From VRUE01 sp963699215 (GTDB taxonomy: Bacteria; Actinomycetota; Thermoleophilia; Solirubrobacterales; 70-9), in contig OY969422.1 of NCBI GenBank assembly GCA_963699215.1, positions 2,046,001 through 2,110,000 of the forward strand: a DNA stretch of 64,000 nt, given 5' to 3'. Shown in pieces: positions 14,544 to 23,393 of the stretch. Below the pieces are notes generated by a model that made no database searches, was not told the DNA's origin, and was given only the letters and a program-made list of their open reading frames with translations. Numbering within the stretch: the first letter of the stretch is position 1; every line of letters begins with the position of its first letter. Position numbers and translations under genes: made by a program.

Positions 14544-16981
14544 GGGTCCCGTACTCGTGGCTGCGCGAGTACTGCGATCCCGGGATCGGGGCGGCTGAGC
14601 TGGCCGAGCGGCTGGCGATGACCGGCACCGAGGTCGAGCGGGTCGGCACGGTCGGCCCACCCACCGCCGAGGGCTTCGTCGTCGGCAGGGTGGTCGAGCG
14701 CGAGAAGCACCCCGATGCCGACCGGCTCAGCGTCTGCACGGTCGACACCGGCGACGGCGAGCCGCGCACGATCGTCTGCGGCGCGCCCAACGTCGCCGCC
14801 GGGCAGACCGTGCCGGTGGCGCTGCCGGGAGCGACGATGCCCGGCGGGACGAAGCTGGGCAAGGCGAAGCTGCGCGGCGTCGAGTCGCACGGGATGATCC
14901 TCTCCGCCGCCGAGCTCGAGATCGCCGAGGACTCGGAGGGGATCCTGGTGCTCGACGACGGAGCGGCGCCGGGGGCGCCGCTGGGCGAGCTGCTGCCGCT
15001 CGCCGAGCCGGTGCTCGAGCTGGAGGTGACGCCGAACCGGGTCGACTGCTTCGGCGTCTACGGCGTCGCCCGCGAGGTGCACGCGATCGCGGCTTCGCCG
15101 CTCGCTCCCGAGCCCTGGGCCGAGGACGCCCCGGCCGAGGGCGAGGGGAAGGCATCCGACTACGCCTCGGTCGCGGTCGAGGTTCCCGAGCTCTGCCCGC
15201 GCTTCACCGCGCGCGTCTTCACCGACGTCACGGTCGGTCCTTCGCCGGCCTGGCTGCAGGCGCGGCTGAGCGCCGCCGGGCAGCGGCCGATCAACAACGT
15301 CGTCGACATCACCAACTACGCGATGCTGCTGACGGCGCAGCCCCTGCACGCCTTCGACCTCGACCGGGTCCCGGACGGGGCGCTGACCGTGCGCGCCGCG
15401 GCCGCGGGGGAGAAGATGACGACGCTCGACGGCGTCGAGCGGACCTTCGACGCGGAGACCGTGCTGGTCTGCGACAGTCGTGGGCCCTCTGGGATCGCCG
15501 GGATCATGGGCGGGCAGGTCTCCGAGGTCTCCGCCGGGACGACGCGGGTACTGCTCGAGGTCGCCAACTGGAGCGGGACCAACATCCTGCGCACCTCGCG
15601 CCTGCTCGGCCTGCGGTCGGAGGCCTCCTCGCGCTTCGAGAAACAGCTTCACCCGGCGCTTTGCGAGCGGGCGCAGCGGATCGCCTCGCGGCTGATGGTC
15701 GAGCTCTGTGGGGCGAAGCTGGTGCCGGGCACGATCGACGTCGCCGCCGAGATCCCAGCGCCGCCCCGGATCCGCCTCCGCGGCGAGCGGGTCGAGGGCC
15801 TGCTCGGGATGCCGATCGATCGATCCGACCAGGCCGCCTACCTCGAACGCCTTGGCTTCGGGGTCGAGGCCGAGGGCGACGACCTCACGGTCGAGGTGCC
15901 GCCCGATCGCCACTACGACGTCACCCGCGAGGTCGACCTGATCGAGGAGGTCGCGCGGGTCCACGGCCTCGACGAGAACCTGCCCTCGACCCTGCCGGGG
16001 TCGGCGGGCCGGGCGGGGGGGCTGCGGCGGGACCAGCGGCTGCGCCGCCATGCCGAGGACGCGCTGCGCGACCTCGGCTTCGACGAGATCGTCGGCTGGA
16101 GCTTCACCGACCCCGGCGAGGTACAGCGCTTGCGGATTCCCGCGGGCGATCCGCGCGCGGTCGGCGTCAGGCTCTCCAACCCGCTCTCCGAGGACCAGTC
16201 CACGATGCGGACGACCCTGCTCGGTTCCCTGCTCGCCGCCGCCCGGGGCAACCTCGCCCGCGACGCCGAGCGCGTCGCCCTCTTCGAGTCCGGCCGCGTC
16301 TACCTCGACGACCCGCCGGATGGGGAATTTGCCGGCGAGCGGGGGGCGCCGTTTGCCGAGCCGCACCGGCTTGGCTGCCTTGCGGTGGGGCCGCTCGTGC
16401 CGAAGTCTTGGCGGGACGGGGGCGAGCCGGCCGACTTCTTCGCGCTCAAGGGGGTGCTGGAAGGCTTGGCGTCCGGGCTCGGAGCGAGCCTCGCCTTCGA
16501 GCCTGCCACCGAGCCCTTCCTCCACCCCGGCCGCGCCGCGAGGGTCCTCGCCGGCGGGGCCGACGCGGGCTGGATCGGCGAGCTGCATCCGCTCGTCTGC
16601 CGCGAGTGGGACCTGGAGTCGGCGGCCGGATTCGAAGTCGGCCTCGCGGCGCTGGTCGGGGTCGCGACTGCCGGGGAGGAGACCTTCGAGGACACGACCG
16701 CCTTCCCCGCCGTCTTCCAGGACCTGGCCGTGGTCGTGCCCGTCGAGGTTCCCGCGGCGCAGGTGCGCGACGCGGTCCTCGCCGCTGGCGGCGAGCTGCT
16801 GCGCGCCGCCAGCGTGTTCGACCTCTACGCAGGCGAGCAGCTGGGCGAGGGACGCAAGAGCCTCGCGCTGCGGCTCGAGTTCCGGGCCGTCGACCGCACC
16901 CTCACCGACGAGGAGGTCGCCGCGCAGCGCGACTCGATCGCGGCGCGGCTCGCGGAGATCGGGGGATCCCTCCGTGAATGA
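14540..16981 (+). CDS. pheT: Phenylalanyl-tRNA synthetase beta subunit
   Basis: 813 residues from an ATG at 14540 that overlaps the pheS stop. Domains in order: N-terminal MRVPYSWLREYCDPG, EMAP/tRNA-binding domain (GFVVGRVVEREKHPDADRL), B3/B4 editing domain, B5 domain, catalytic-like core (GWSFTDPGE onwards), and the C-terminal ferredoxin-fold anticodon-binding domain (FPAVFQDLAVVVP). It edits mischarged Tyr-tRNA and supports charging by PheS. Its last eight bases overlap the argC GTG. Confidence 0.97.
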   Translation: MRVPYSWLREYCDPGIGAAELAERLAMTGTEVERVGTVGPPTAEGFVVGRVVEREKHPDADRLSVCTVDTGDGEPRTIVCGAPNVAAGQTVPVALPGATMPGGTKLGKAKLRGVESHGMILSAAELEIAEDSEGILVLDDGAAPGAPLGELLPLAEPVLELEVTPNRVDCFGVYGVAREVHAIAASPLAPEPWAEDAPAEGEGKASDYASVAVEVPELCPRFTARVFTDVTVGPSPAWLQARLSAAGQRPINNVVDITNYAMLLTAQPLHAFDLDRVPDGALTVRAAAAGEKMTTLDGVERTFDAETVLVCDSRGPSGIAGIMGGQVSEVSAGTTRVLLEVANWSGTNILRTSRLLGLRSEASSRFEKQLHPALCERAQRIASRLMVELCGAKLVPGTIDVAAEIPAPPRIRLRGERVEGLLGMPIDRSDQAAYLERLGFGVEAEGDDLTVEVPPDRHYDVTREVDLIEEVARVHGLDENLPSTLPGSAGRAGGLRRDQRLRRHAEDALRDLGFDEIVGWSFTDPGEVQRLRIPAGDPRAVGVRLSNPLSEDQSTMRTTLLGSLLAAARGNLARDAERVALFESGRVYLDDPPDGEFAGERGAPFAEPHRLGCLAVGPLVPKSWRDGGEPADFFALKGVLEGLASGLGASLAFEPATEPFLHPGRAARVLAGGADAGWIGELHPLVCREWDLESAAGFEVGLAALVGVATAGEETFEDTTAFPAVFQDLAVVVPVEVPAAQVRDAVLAAGGELLRAASVFDLYAGEQLGEGRKSLALRLEFRAVDRTLTDEEVAAQRDSIAARLAEIGGSLRE

Positions 16982-17975
16982 GAAAGCGAGAGTCCTGGTC
17001 GCCGGAGCCTCGGGCTTCACCGGCGCCCTCGCCGCGCAGATCGTCTGGCGCCACCCGCGCCTGGAGCTGGTCGGCGTCACCTCGCGCAGCGACGCCGGCA
17101 CGCGGCTCGACCGGCTCTACCCGCGCTACCGGGTGCCGCTGGAGCTGACCGAGCTCGACCTCGACGCGCTCGAGGACGTCGACGCGGCGATCGTCGCCTA
17201 CCCGCACGGTGCCTCGGCGCCGACGGTCGCCGCGCTGCGCGAGCGCGGCATCGTCGTGGCGGATCTCTCCGCCGACTTCCGTCTGCGGGACCCCTCCACC
17301 TACGAGCGCTGGTACGGCGAGCACGGGGCGCCCGAGCTGTTCGGCGACGCCGTCTACGGACTCACCGAGCTCTACCGCGACGAGCTGCGCGAGGCCAAGC
17401 TCGTCGCGGTTCCCGGCTGCTACCCGACCGCGAGCGTGTTGGCGCTGGCGCCGCTGGCCGAGCGCGGCCTGCTGGCCGACGTCGTGATCGACGCCAAGCA
17501 GGGCGTCTCCGGTGCCGGGCGCGGCGGCGGCGACGCGATGCACTACGCGGCGATGGACGAGAACGCCTTCCCCTACAAGACCGAGGGCCACCGCCACCGG
17601 CCCGAGATCGAGCAGGAGCTGGCGGCGCTCGGCCGCGAGACGCCGGTCACCTTCGTCCCGCACCTGCTGCCGCTCGACCAGGGCGAGCTGACCAGCTGCT
17701 ACGCGCAGCTGAGCGAGCCGATCTCCAAGCAGGAGGTGCAGGCGCTCTACGCCGAGCGCTACGCCGAGGAGCCCTTCGTCCACGCGGTCGACCGGCCGCC
17801 CGGCCTGCGCGACGTGCGCGATACGAACGAGTGCCACGTCTACGTCACGGTCGAGGAGCGCGGCCGGGTGCTCGCCTTCTCGGCGCTCGACAACCTCTGG
17901 AAGGGCGCGTCGGGACAGGCCGTGCAGTGCCTCAACCTGATGCTGGGCTTCGAGGAGACGGAGGGTCTGCTGTGA
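16974..17975 (+). CDS. argC: N-acetyl-gamma-glutamyl-phosphate reductase
   Basis: 333 residues from a GTG at 16974. The NADP-binding start VLVAGASGFTGALAAQIVWRHP and the catalytic-cysteine motif VAVPGCYPTASVLAL are present, with GVSGAGRGG after it. It reduces N-acetylglutamyl phosphate to the semialdehyde, the third step of arginine synthesis. It overlaps pheT by eight bases and argJ by four, so it is likely transcribed with both. Confidence 0.97.
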   Translation: MNEKARVLVAGASGFTGALAAQIVWRHPRLELVGVTSRSDAGTRLDRLYPRYRVPLELTELDLDALEDVDAAIVAYPHGASAPTVAALRERGIVVADLSADFRLRDPSTYERWYGEHGAPELFGDAVYGLTELYRDELREAKLVAVPGCYPTASVLALAPLAERGLLADVVIDAKQGVSGAGRGGGDAMHYAAMDENAFPYKTEGHRHRPEIEQELAALGRETPVTFVPHLLPLDQGELTSCYAQLSEPISKQEVQALYAERYAEEPFVHAVDRPPGLRDVRDTNECHVYVTVEERGRVLAFSALDNLWKGASGQAVQCLNLMLGFEETEGLL

Positions 17976-19123
17976 GCGGATTCTTCAGATCCCGCTGGGT
18001 GGAGCCGGCCGGGGTCGAGCAGCTCGACCCGGCGCAGCTCGCACCCGGCTTCCGCGCCGGTGCCGCGCACTGCGGCCTCAAGGGCGGCGGCAAGACCGAC
18101 GTCGGGCTGCTCGTCTGCGACGCGCCGCGGGTGTCCTCGGCGCTGCTGCTGACCCGCAACGCCTCGGCCGCGGCTCCGGTGCGGATCTGCCGCGACCGGG
18201 TCGACCGCGGCGCGGTCCGGGCCGCCGTCGTCAACGCCGGCAACGCCAACGCCGAGACCGGCGAGCAGGGGCTCGCCGACGCCTGGGCGATGTGCGAGGA
18301 GGCCGGCGCGAAGCTCGGCCTCGACCCGAGCGCGGTCGCCGTGGCGGAGACCGGCGTGATCGGCGTCCCGCTGCCGATCGAGGCGGTGACGGCCGGGATC
18401 GGCGAGGCCGCCGGCTCGCTCTCCGCGGGCGGCGGGATGGCCTTCTCCGAGGCGATCCTCACCACCGACCGCTGGCCGAAGAGCTGCACGCTGCGGGCCG
18501 GCGGGGTGACGGTCTCGGCGCAGGCCAAGGGCGGTGGGATGATCCAGCCGAACATGGCGACGATGCTCTGCTTCGTGCAGACCGACGCTGCGGTCGACGA
18601 GCCCGCCGCCGCCCTGCGGACGGCGGCCGATGCCTCCTTCGAGCGGATCACCGTCGACGGCCAGATGAGCACCAACGACACCGTCTTGCTGCAGGCCACC
18701 GGCGAGACCGGCGCGCCGCTGCCGGAGGGTCTGCTGGAGGCGGTCCTCCTGCAGCTGGCGATCGAGGTCGTCGCCGACGGAGAGGGCTCCACAAGGGTCT
18801 GCCGGGTGCGGGTCGAGGGCGCCGCTTCCGCCGCCGAGGCGGAGCGGGTCGCTCGTGCGATCGCCAACTCGCCGCTGGTCAAGACCGCCCTGTTCGGCCG
18901 CGATCCCAACTGGGGCCGGATCGCCCAGGCGGCGGGAATGGCGCTGGCGGGCGAGGACCTGGAAGAGATCGGCGCCGACTCGATCGACGCCGCCGAGCTG
19001 GGCGAGGACGTCGCCGAGGCCGAGATCGGGCTGCGGCTCGACCGCGGCGAGCACGACGCCCACGTCTACTTCTCGGACCTGGGCTACGAGTACGTTCGCA
19101 TCAACGCCGAGTACACGACCTGA
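17972..19123 (+). CDS. argJ: Bifunctional ornithine acetyltransferase / N-acetylglutamate synthase
   Basis: 383 residues from a GTG at 17972 overlapping the argC stop. The self-cleavage site is visible in KGGGMIQPNMATMLCF, where family members cut between Ala and Thr to give the alpha and beta subunits. The C-terminal half has NSPLVKTALFGRDPNWGRI. It recycles the acetyl group from N-acetylornithine to glutamate (steps 1 and 5). Whether this one is bifunctional cannot be read from sequence alone, but no argA or argE is visible here. Confidence 0.96.
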   Translation: MSGFFRSRWVEPAGVEQLDPAQLAPGFRAGAAHCGLKGGGKTDVGLLVCDAPRVSSALLLTRNASAAAPVRICRDRVDRGAVRAAVVNAGNANAETGEQGLADAWAMCEEAGAKLGLDPSAVAVAETGVIGVPLPIEAVTAGIGEAAGSLSAGGGMAFSEAILTTDRWPKSCTLRAGGVTVSAQAKGGGMIQPNMATMLCFVQTDAAVDEPAAALRTAADASFERITVDGQMSTNDTVLLQATGETGAPLPEGLLEAVLLQLAIEVVADGEGSTRVCRVRVEGAASAAEAERVARAIANSPLVKTALFGRDPNWGRIAQAAGMALAGEDLEEIGADSIDAAELGEDVAEAEIGLRLDRGEHDAHVYFSDLGYEYVRINAEYTT

Positions 19124-19133
19124 GGAGAAGACG

Positions 19134-19973
19134 ATGAGCAGCAACGTCGACACCCTGCTGGAGGCGCTTCCCTACATCAGGGAGTTCCACGGCCGCACCG
19201 TGGTGATCAAGTACGGCGGCTCGGCGATGCGCGAGGACGGCTTGCGCGAGGCCTTCGCCACCGACGTCGTGCTGCTCAAGTACGTCGGCCTCAACCCGGT
19301 CATCGTCCACGGCGGCGGGCCCGAGATCACCCAGTACATGGAGCGGCTGGGGCTGGAGGTGCGCTTCCACGAGGGTCTGCGCGTCTCCGACGCGGAGACG
19401 GTCGAGGTCGCCCGCATGGTCCTGCTCGGCAAGCTCAACTCCGACATCGTGCAGCGCCTCAACCGCCACGGCCAGCCGGCGGTCGGCCTCTCCGGCCAGG
19501 ACGGGACGCTGTTCGAGGTGGCGCCGGTCCCCAACGCGGAGCAGGTCGGCTTCGTCGGCTCGATCGAGCGGGTCGACGTCGACGTGCTCAACCACATCGC
19601 CGAGGACTACATCCCGGTGGTCGCCTCCTCCGCCTCCGATCGCGAGGGGCACGCGTACAACGTCAACGCCGACGAGGCGGCGGGCAAGGTCGCTGCGGCG
19701 CTCGGCGCCTACAAGGCGGTCTTCCTCACCGACGTCAGCGGTTGGCTCGCCGACCCCGAGGACGAGGCCTCGCTGATCTCGCGCGCAACCGTCGGCGAGG
19801 TGGAGGCGCAGCTGGAGTCGATCGACGGCGGGATGCGCCCCAAGCTCGCCGCCTGCGTCGACGCGATCCGGGGCGGGACCCAGTCGGCCCACATCGTCGA
19901 CGGGCGCCAGCCCCACAGCCTGCTGCTGGAGCTCTTCACCGACGCCGGCATCGGCACCATGGTGACCTCGTGA
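19134..19973 (+). CDS. argB: Acetylglutamate kinase
   Basis: 279 residues from an ATG at 19134 preceded by GAGGAGAAG. Amino-acid-kinase fold: KYGGSAM near residue 22, IVHGGGPEI, the GLSGQDG loop, and NVNADEAAGKVAAALGAYK for nucleotide binding. It phosphorylates N-acetylglutamate, usually the arginine-inhibited step. The N-terminal helix (NVDTLLEALPYIREFHGRT) is the type that makes arginine-sensitive hexamers. It overlaps argD by four bases. Confidence 0.97.
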   Translation: MSSNVDTLLEALPYIREFHGRTVVIKYGGSAMREDGLREAFATDVVLLKYVGLNPVIVHGGGPEITQYMERLGLEVRFHEGLRVSDAETVEVARMVLLGKLNSDIVQRLNRHGQPAVGLSGQDGTLFEVAPVPNAEQVGFVGSIERVDVDVLNHIAEDYIPVVASSASDREGHAYNVNADEAAGKVAAALGAYKAVFLTDVSGWLADPEDEASLISRATVGEVEAQLESIDGGMRPKLAACVDAIRGGTQSAHIVDGRQPHSLLLELFTDAGIGTMVTS

Positions 19974-21160
19974 GGCTGGAGGAGCTGCAGGCGCTGGAGG
20001 AGCGCTACCTGATGCAGACCTACCGGCGGGCGCCGGTCGAGTTCGTGCGCGGCGAGGGGGCGCTGCTCTGGGACTCGGAGGGTCGCGAGTACCTCGACTT
20101 CCTCGCCGGGATCTCGGTCTGCTCGGTGGGGCACTGCAACCCCGCCGTCGTCGCGGCCGTGCGCGAGCAGGCCGGTCGCCTGATGCACGTCTCCAACCTC
20201 TTCTACACCGAGCCGATGGTGCGGCTGGCCGAGCGGCTCTCGCAGTCGAGCCTGGGAGGGAAGGTGTTCCTCTCCAACTCGGGGACCGAGGCGAACGAGT
20301 GCGCGATCAAGATCGCCCGCAAGCACGCCCACCTGCGCGGCGTCGAGGAGCCGGAGATCGTCAGCTTCGAGCGCGACTTCCACGGCCGTACCTACGGGGC
20401 GCTGTCGGCGACGCCGAAGCTCGCCGAGAACGCGGCGCTGGGGCCGATGCTGCCCGGGTTCCGCTCGGTGCCGTTCGACGACCCCGGGGCGCTGCGCGAC
20501 GCCGTCTACGAGAGCACCGCCGCGGTGATGATCGAGCCGATCCAGGGCGAGTCCGGCATCCACCCGCTGAGCGAGGAGACGCTGCTCGCCGCCCGGCAGG
20601 CCTGCGACGAGGCCGGTGCGCTGCTGATCCTCGACGAGATCCAGACGGGGATGGGGCGGACCGGGTCTCTGTGGGCCTACGAGCAAACGCCCGTGCGGCC
20701 CGACTTGCTGACCAGCGCCAAGGCGCTCGGCGGCGGACTGCCGATCGGCGCCTGCGTGGCGAGCGAGGAGCTGGGCGAGGTGCTGACGGCCGGCGACCAC
20801 GGCTCGACCTTCGCCGGCGGCGCGGTCGTCTCATCCGCCGCCCTCGCCGTGCTCGACCTGGTCGACGACCCGGCGCTGCTGCGGCGGGTGCGGGAGGCCG
20901 GCGCGGCGCTGCGCGAGAGCCTGCTGGCGATTGACGGGGTGGACGAGGTGCGCGGCCGCGGCCTGATGCTCGGGGTGGGTCTGGCCGACGGGATCGACGC
21001 GGCGGAGGTCGGCGGCGACCTGCTGCGCCGCGGCCTGATCGTCAACGTCCCGGCGCCGAGCACGCTGCGCCTGCTGCCGCCGCTGACGGTCGAATCTGCC
21101 CAGATCGAGCGCGCCGTTGCGCTGATCGCGGATTCACTCCTAAGCTACGCGGCTACATGA
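19970..21160 (+). CDS. argD: Acetylornithine aminotransferase
   Basis: 396 residues from a GTG at 19970. Class III aminotransferase: GKVFLSNSGTEANECAIKIA, VMIEPIQGESGI, LLILDEIQTGMGRTG, and the PLP lysine in LLTSAKALGGGLPIGA. It converts the semialdehyde to N-acetylornithine and may also serve lysine synthesis. It overlaps both argB and the following small gene. argF, argH and argR do not follow as they often do. Confidence 0.96.
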   Translation: MRLEELQALEERYLMQTYRRAPVEFVRGEGALLWDSEGREYLDFLAGISVCSVGHCNPAVVAAVREQAGRLMHVSNLFYTEPMVRLAERLSQSSLGGKVFLSNSGTEANECAIKIARKHAHLRGVEEPEIVSFERDFHGRTYGALSATPKLAENAALGPMLPGFRSVPFDDPGALRDAVYESTAAVMIEPIQGESGIHPLSEETLLAARQACDEAGALLILDEIQTGMGRTGSLWAYEQTPVRPDLLTSAKALGGGLPIGACVASEELGEVLTAGDHGSTFAGGAVVSSAALAVLDLVDDPALLRRVREAGAALRESLLAIDGVDEVRGRGLMLGVGLADGIDAAEVGGDLLRRGLIVNVPAPSTLRLLPPLTVESAQIERAVALIADSLLSYAAT

Positions 21161-21615
21161 GTGCAGAGAAGCTTCCGCCAAAGCAGCGACCGCCCGCCTC
21201 GGCCGCCGACGCCGCGCAGCGCCTGGCGACCATCGTCGACGCGGCCGAGCAGGCCGCCGCGAGCGTTATCGACGATGCCGAGCGGGAGGCGCAGCGCCAT
21301 CTCGCCGAAGCGCACGAGCGTGCCGACCGGGTCGTCGCCGAACGCCTGCGCGACCTCGCCGACGAGCTCGACCCGCCCGGGTCGGGCGAGCGCCGCACCG
21401 GGCATCTCAAGCCGGTGGAGATGGACGCAGACGAGGCCGGCGAGGCCGAGCCGACGACGCTGCGGCGCCCGGGCTCGGCCGGGGCACGCCTGCTGGCCAC
21501 CCAGATGGCGGTCTCCGGCGCCGATCGCAGCGAAATCGAGGAGCGGCTGCGGAGTGGCTTCGACATCGAGGACACCGGCGAGATCCTCGACGCGATCCTC
21601 GGCCCGGAGGACTAG
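21157..21615 (+). CDS. Small coiled-coil protein, unknown
   Basis: About 152 residues, starting at an ATGA overlap with argD. Residues 15-75 are Ala/Glu/Arg-rich and predicted by eye to be a long helix or coiled coil (AAEQAAASVIDDAEREAQRHLAEAHERAD). The C-terminal third (GARLLATQMAVSGADRSEIEERLRSGFDIED) resembles a short helical domain also seen at the ends of other actinobacterial coiled-coil proteins. No function recognised. Tight overlaps suggest it is made with the arg enzymes. Confidence 0.7.
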   Translation: MSAEKLPPKQRPPASAADAAQRLATIVDAAEQAAASVIDDAEREAQRHLAEAHERADRVVAERLRDLADELDPPGSGERRTGHLKPVEMDADEAGEAEPTTLRRPGSAGARLLATQMAVSGADRSEIEERLRSGFDIEDTGEILDAILGPED

Positions 21616-21619
21616 CTCC

Positions 21620-21958
21620 ATGCACGACGACCCGACTCGCGTCATGGGACAGCCGGAGCCCGGGCGGCCGCACGGCAACATGCGACTGCTGATCGCCGGC
21701 TTGATCGCGGTGATCGTCGGGCTCGTCGTCGCGATCGTCGTGATCGCCTCCGACGGGGGCGGCGACGACACGACCGCGACTCCGTCGACGATCGTGACGG
21801 AACCGACGACCGAGGAGACGACCGAGCCGACCACCGAGTCGACCACGACGGAATCGACGGAGACCGAAACCACGGAACCGACGACCACCGAGACGACCAC
21901 GGCGCCGCCGACCACCCCCGAAGAAGAAACCGGCAGCGGCGGGATTCCCGCCGAATGA
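21620..21958 (+). CDS. Single-pass membrane protein with Thr/Glu-rich outside tail
   Basis: About 112 residues. A short cytosolic start, one membrane helix (LLIAGLIAVIVGLVVAIVVIA, residues 24-44), then a low-complexity tail of repeated TTE/TEPTTE units. It has no recognisable domain. The tail is typical of cell-surface spacers. It begins five bases after the previous gene and overlaps argG by four bases, so it belongs to the same transcript. Confidence 0.65.
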   Translation: MHDDPTRVMGQPEPGRPHGNMRLLIAGLIAVIVGLVVAIVVIASDGGGDDTTATPSTIVTEPTTEETTEPTTESTTTESTETETTEPTTTETTTAPPTTPEEETGSGGIPAE

Positions 21959-23235
21959 CCGAGCTTTCCCCCGAGCAGGTCCGCACTGCGGGCTACGAGG
22001 CCGACCCCGCCGAGGTGCGGCGGGTGCTGCTGCTCTACTCGGGCGGCCTCGACACCAGCGTGATGCTGAAGTGGATCCAGGACCGCTACGGCGCCGAGGT
22101 GGTCTGCCTCACCGTCAACCTCGGCCAGCCCGGCGAGGACTACGCCGTGATCGAGGACAAGGCGAAGCGGCTCGGCGCGCTCGAGTGCCACGTCGTCGAC
22201 GCCAGGGAGCGCTTCGCCGCCGACTTCGTCGTCCCGGCGATCAAGGCCAACGCGCTCTACGGCGGCGGCTACCCGCTCTTCACCGCCCTCGGTCGGCCCT
22301 TGATCGCCGAGCTGGCGGTGGAGTACGCGCGGCGCAGCGGCTGCGACACGATCGCCCACGGCTGCACCGGCAAGGGCAACGACCAGGTACGGATCGAGGC
22401 GACCGTGGCCACCCTGGCACCGGAGCTGAAGACGATCGCCCCGGTGCGCTCCTGGCAGATGGGTCGCGAGGAGGAGATCGCCTACGCGCGCGAGCACGGC
22501 ATTCCGGTCAAGGGCGGTACCGAGGCCGCGCCCTACTCGATCGACGACAACCTCTGGGGGCGGTCCTCGGAGGGGCGCTGGATCGAGGACCTGGGCCACG
22601 CGCCCGAGGACGACGTCTTCCAGCTCGTCACGCGGCCCGAGCTGGCGCCCGAGGAGGCGGAGACGGTCACGGTCGAGTTCGAGGCCGGGGTGCCGGTCGG
22701 GCTGAACGGCAAGCGCCTCGGCATCGTCGAGCTGCTCGAAGCCGTCGCCGAGATCGGCTGCCGTCACGGCGTCGGGATCGTCGACCACATCGAGGATCGG
22801 ATCGTCGGCCTCAAGGTGCGCGACATCTACGAGGTGCCGGCGGCGGCGATCCTGCTGCCGGCGCACCAGGAGCTGGAGAAGCTGGTCGGCACGATCCACC
22901 AGAACCAGTTCAAGCCGGGGCTCGACCAGAAGTGGGGCTACCTGGTCTACGCCGGGCTCTGGTGGGAGCCGCTGCGCGCCGACCTCGATGCATACATGGA
23001 TGCGGTCAACGCGCAGGTGAGCGGCACGATCGGGCTGAAGCTGTACAAAGGAAGTGTGCGAGTCGTCACCAGATCCTCGCCCAACGCCGTCTACGACGCC
23101 GACCTCGCCTCCTTCGCCGAGTCGGGCGGGCTCTTCTCGCAGACCGCCTCGCCGGGGTTCATCGAGCTCTGGTCGCTGCAGTCGCGGATGGCGTATCGGA
23201 TCAGGCAGCGCGACGAGGGGGAGGGGGGCCAGTGA
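21955..23235 (+). CDS. argG: Argininosuccinate synthase
   Basis: 426 residues starting at an ATGA overlap. The PP-loop for ATP (LLLYSGGLDTSVMLKWIQ) is near residue 25, and the citrulline/aspartate-binding segments HGCTGKGNDQVR and YSIDDNLWGRSSEGRWIED follow. It joins citrulline and aspartate, the penultimate step of arginine synthesis. The N-terminal extension of about 20 residues before the PP-loop is slightly long but family-like. Confidence 0.96.
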   Translation: MTELSPEQVRTAGYEADPAEVRRVLLLYSGGLDTSVMLKWIQDRYGAEVVCLTVNLGQPGEDYAVIEDKAKRLGALECHVVDARERFAADFVVPAIKANALYGGGYPLFTALGRPLIAELAVEYARRSGCDTIAHGCTGKGNDQVRIEATVATLAPELKTIAPVRSWQMGREEEIAYAREHGIPVKGGTEAAPYSIDDNLWGRSSEGRWIEDLGHAPEDDVFQLVTRPELAPEEAETVTVEFEAGVPVGLNGKRLGIVELLEAVAEIGCRHGVGIVDHIEDRIVGLKVRDIYEVPAAAILLPAHQELEKLVGTIHQNQFKPGLDQKWGYLVYAGLWWEPLRADLDAYMDAVNAQVSGTIGLKLYKGSVRVVTRSSPNAVYDADLASFAESGGLFSQTASPGFIELWSLQSRMAYRIRQRDEGEGGQ

Positions 23236-23384
23236 ACGACAAGATCGGCAAGGCCGCTCTGCGCATCGCCATCGCCTACCTACGCCGCCGCTACCGTCGC
23301 GAGCTTCGCATCGGCGCCGGCCTGGCGGTGGCGGCGATCGGCGTCGCCGTCTACCTCGCCAACCGGGACGTGCCCGAGGGCTGA
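23232..23384 (+). CDS. Small basic membrane protein
   Basis: Fifty residues from a GTG that overlaps the argG stop. A basic helix (RIAIAYLRRRYRRELR) precedes one short hydrophobic helix (IGAGLAVAAIGVAVYLA). Function unknown. Support is the coupled start and the coding-like composition; it is too short for certainty. Confidence 0.5.
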   Translation: MNDKIGKAALRIAIAYLRRRYRRELRIGAGLAVAAIGVAVYLANRDVPEG

Positions 23385-23393
23385 GGTGGTCTC

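Noticed and set aside
14411..17101. Minus-strand frame of 896 codons opposite pheT
   Set aside because: Antisense shadow; pheT on the plus strand is full length and unambiguous.
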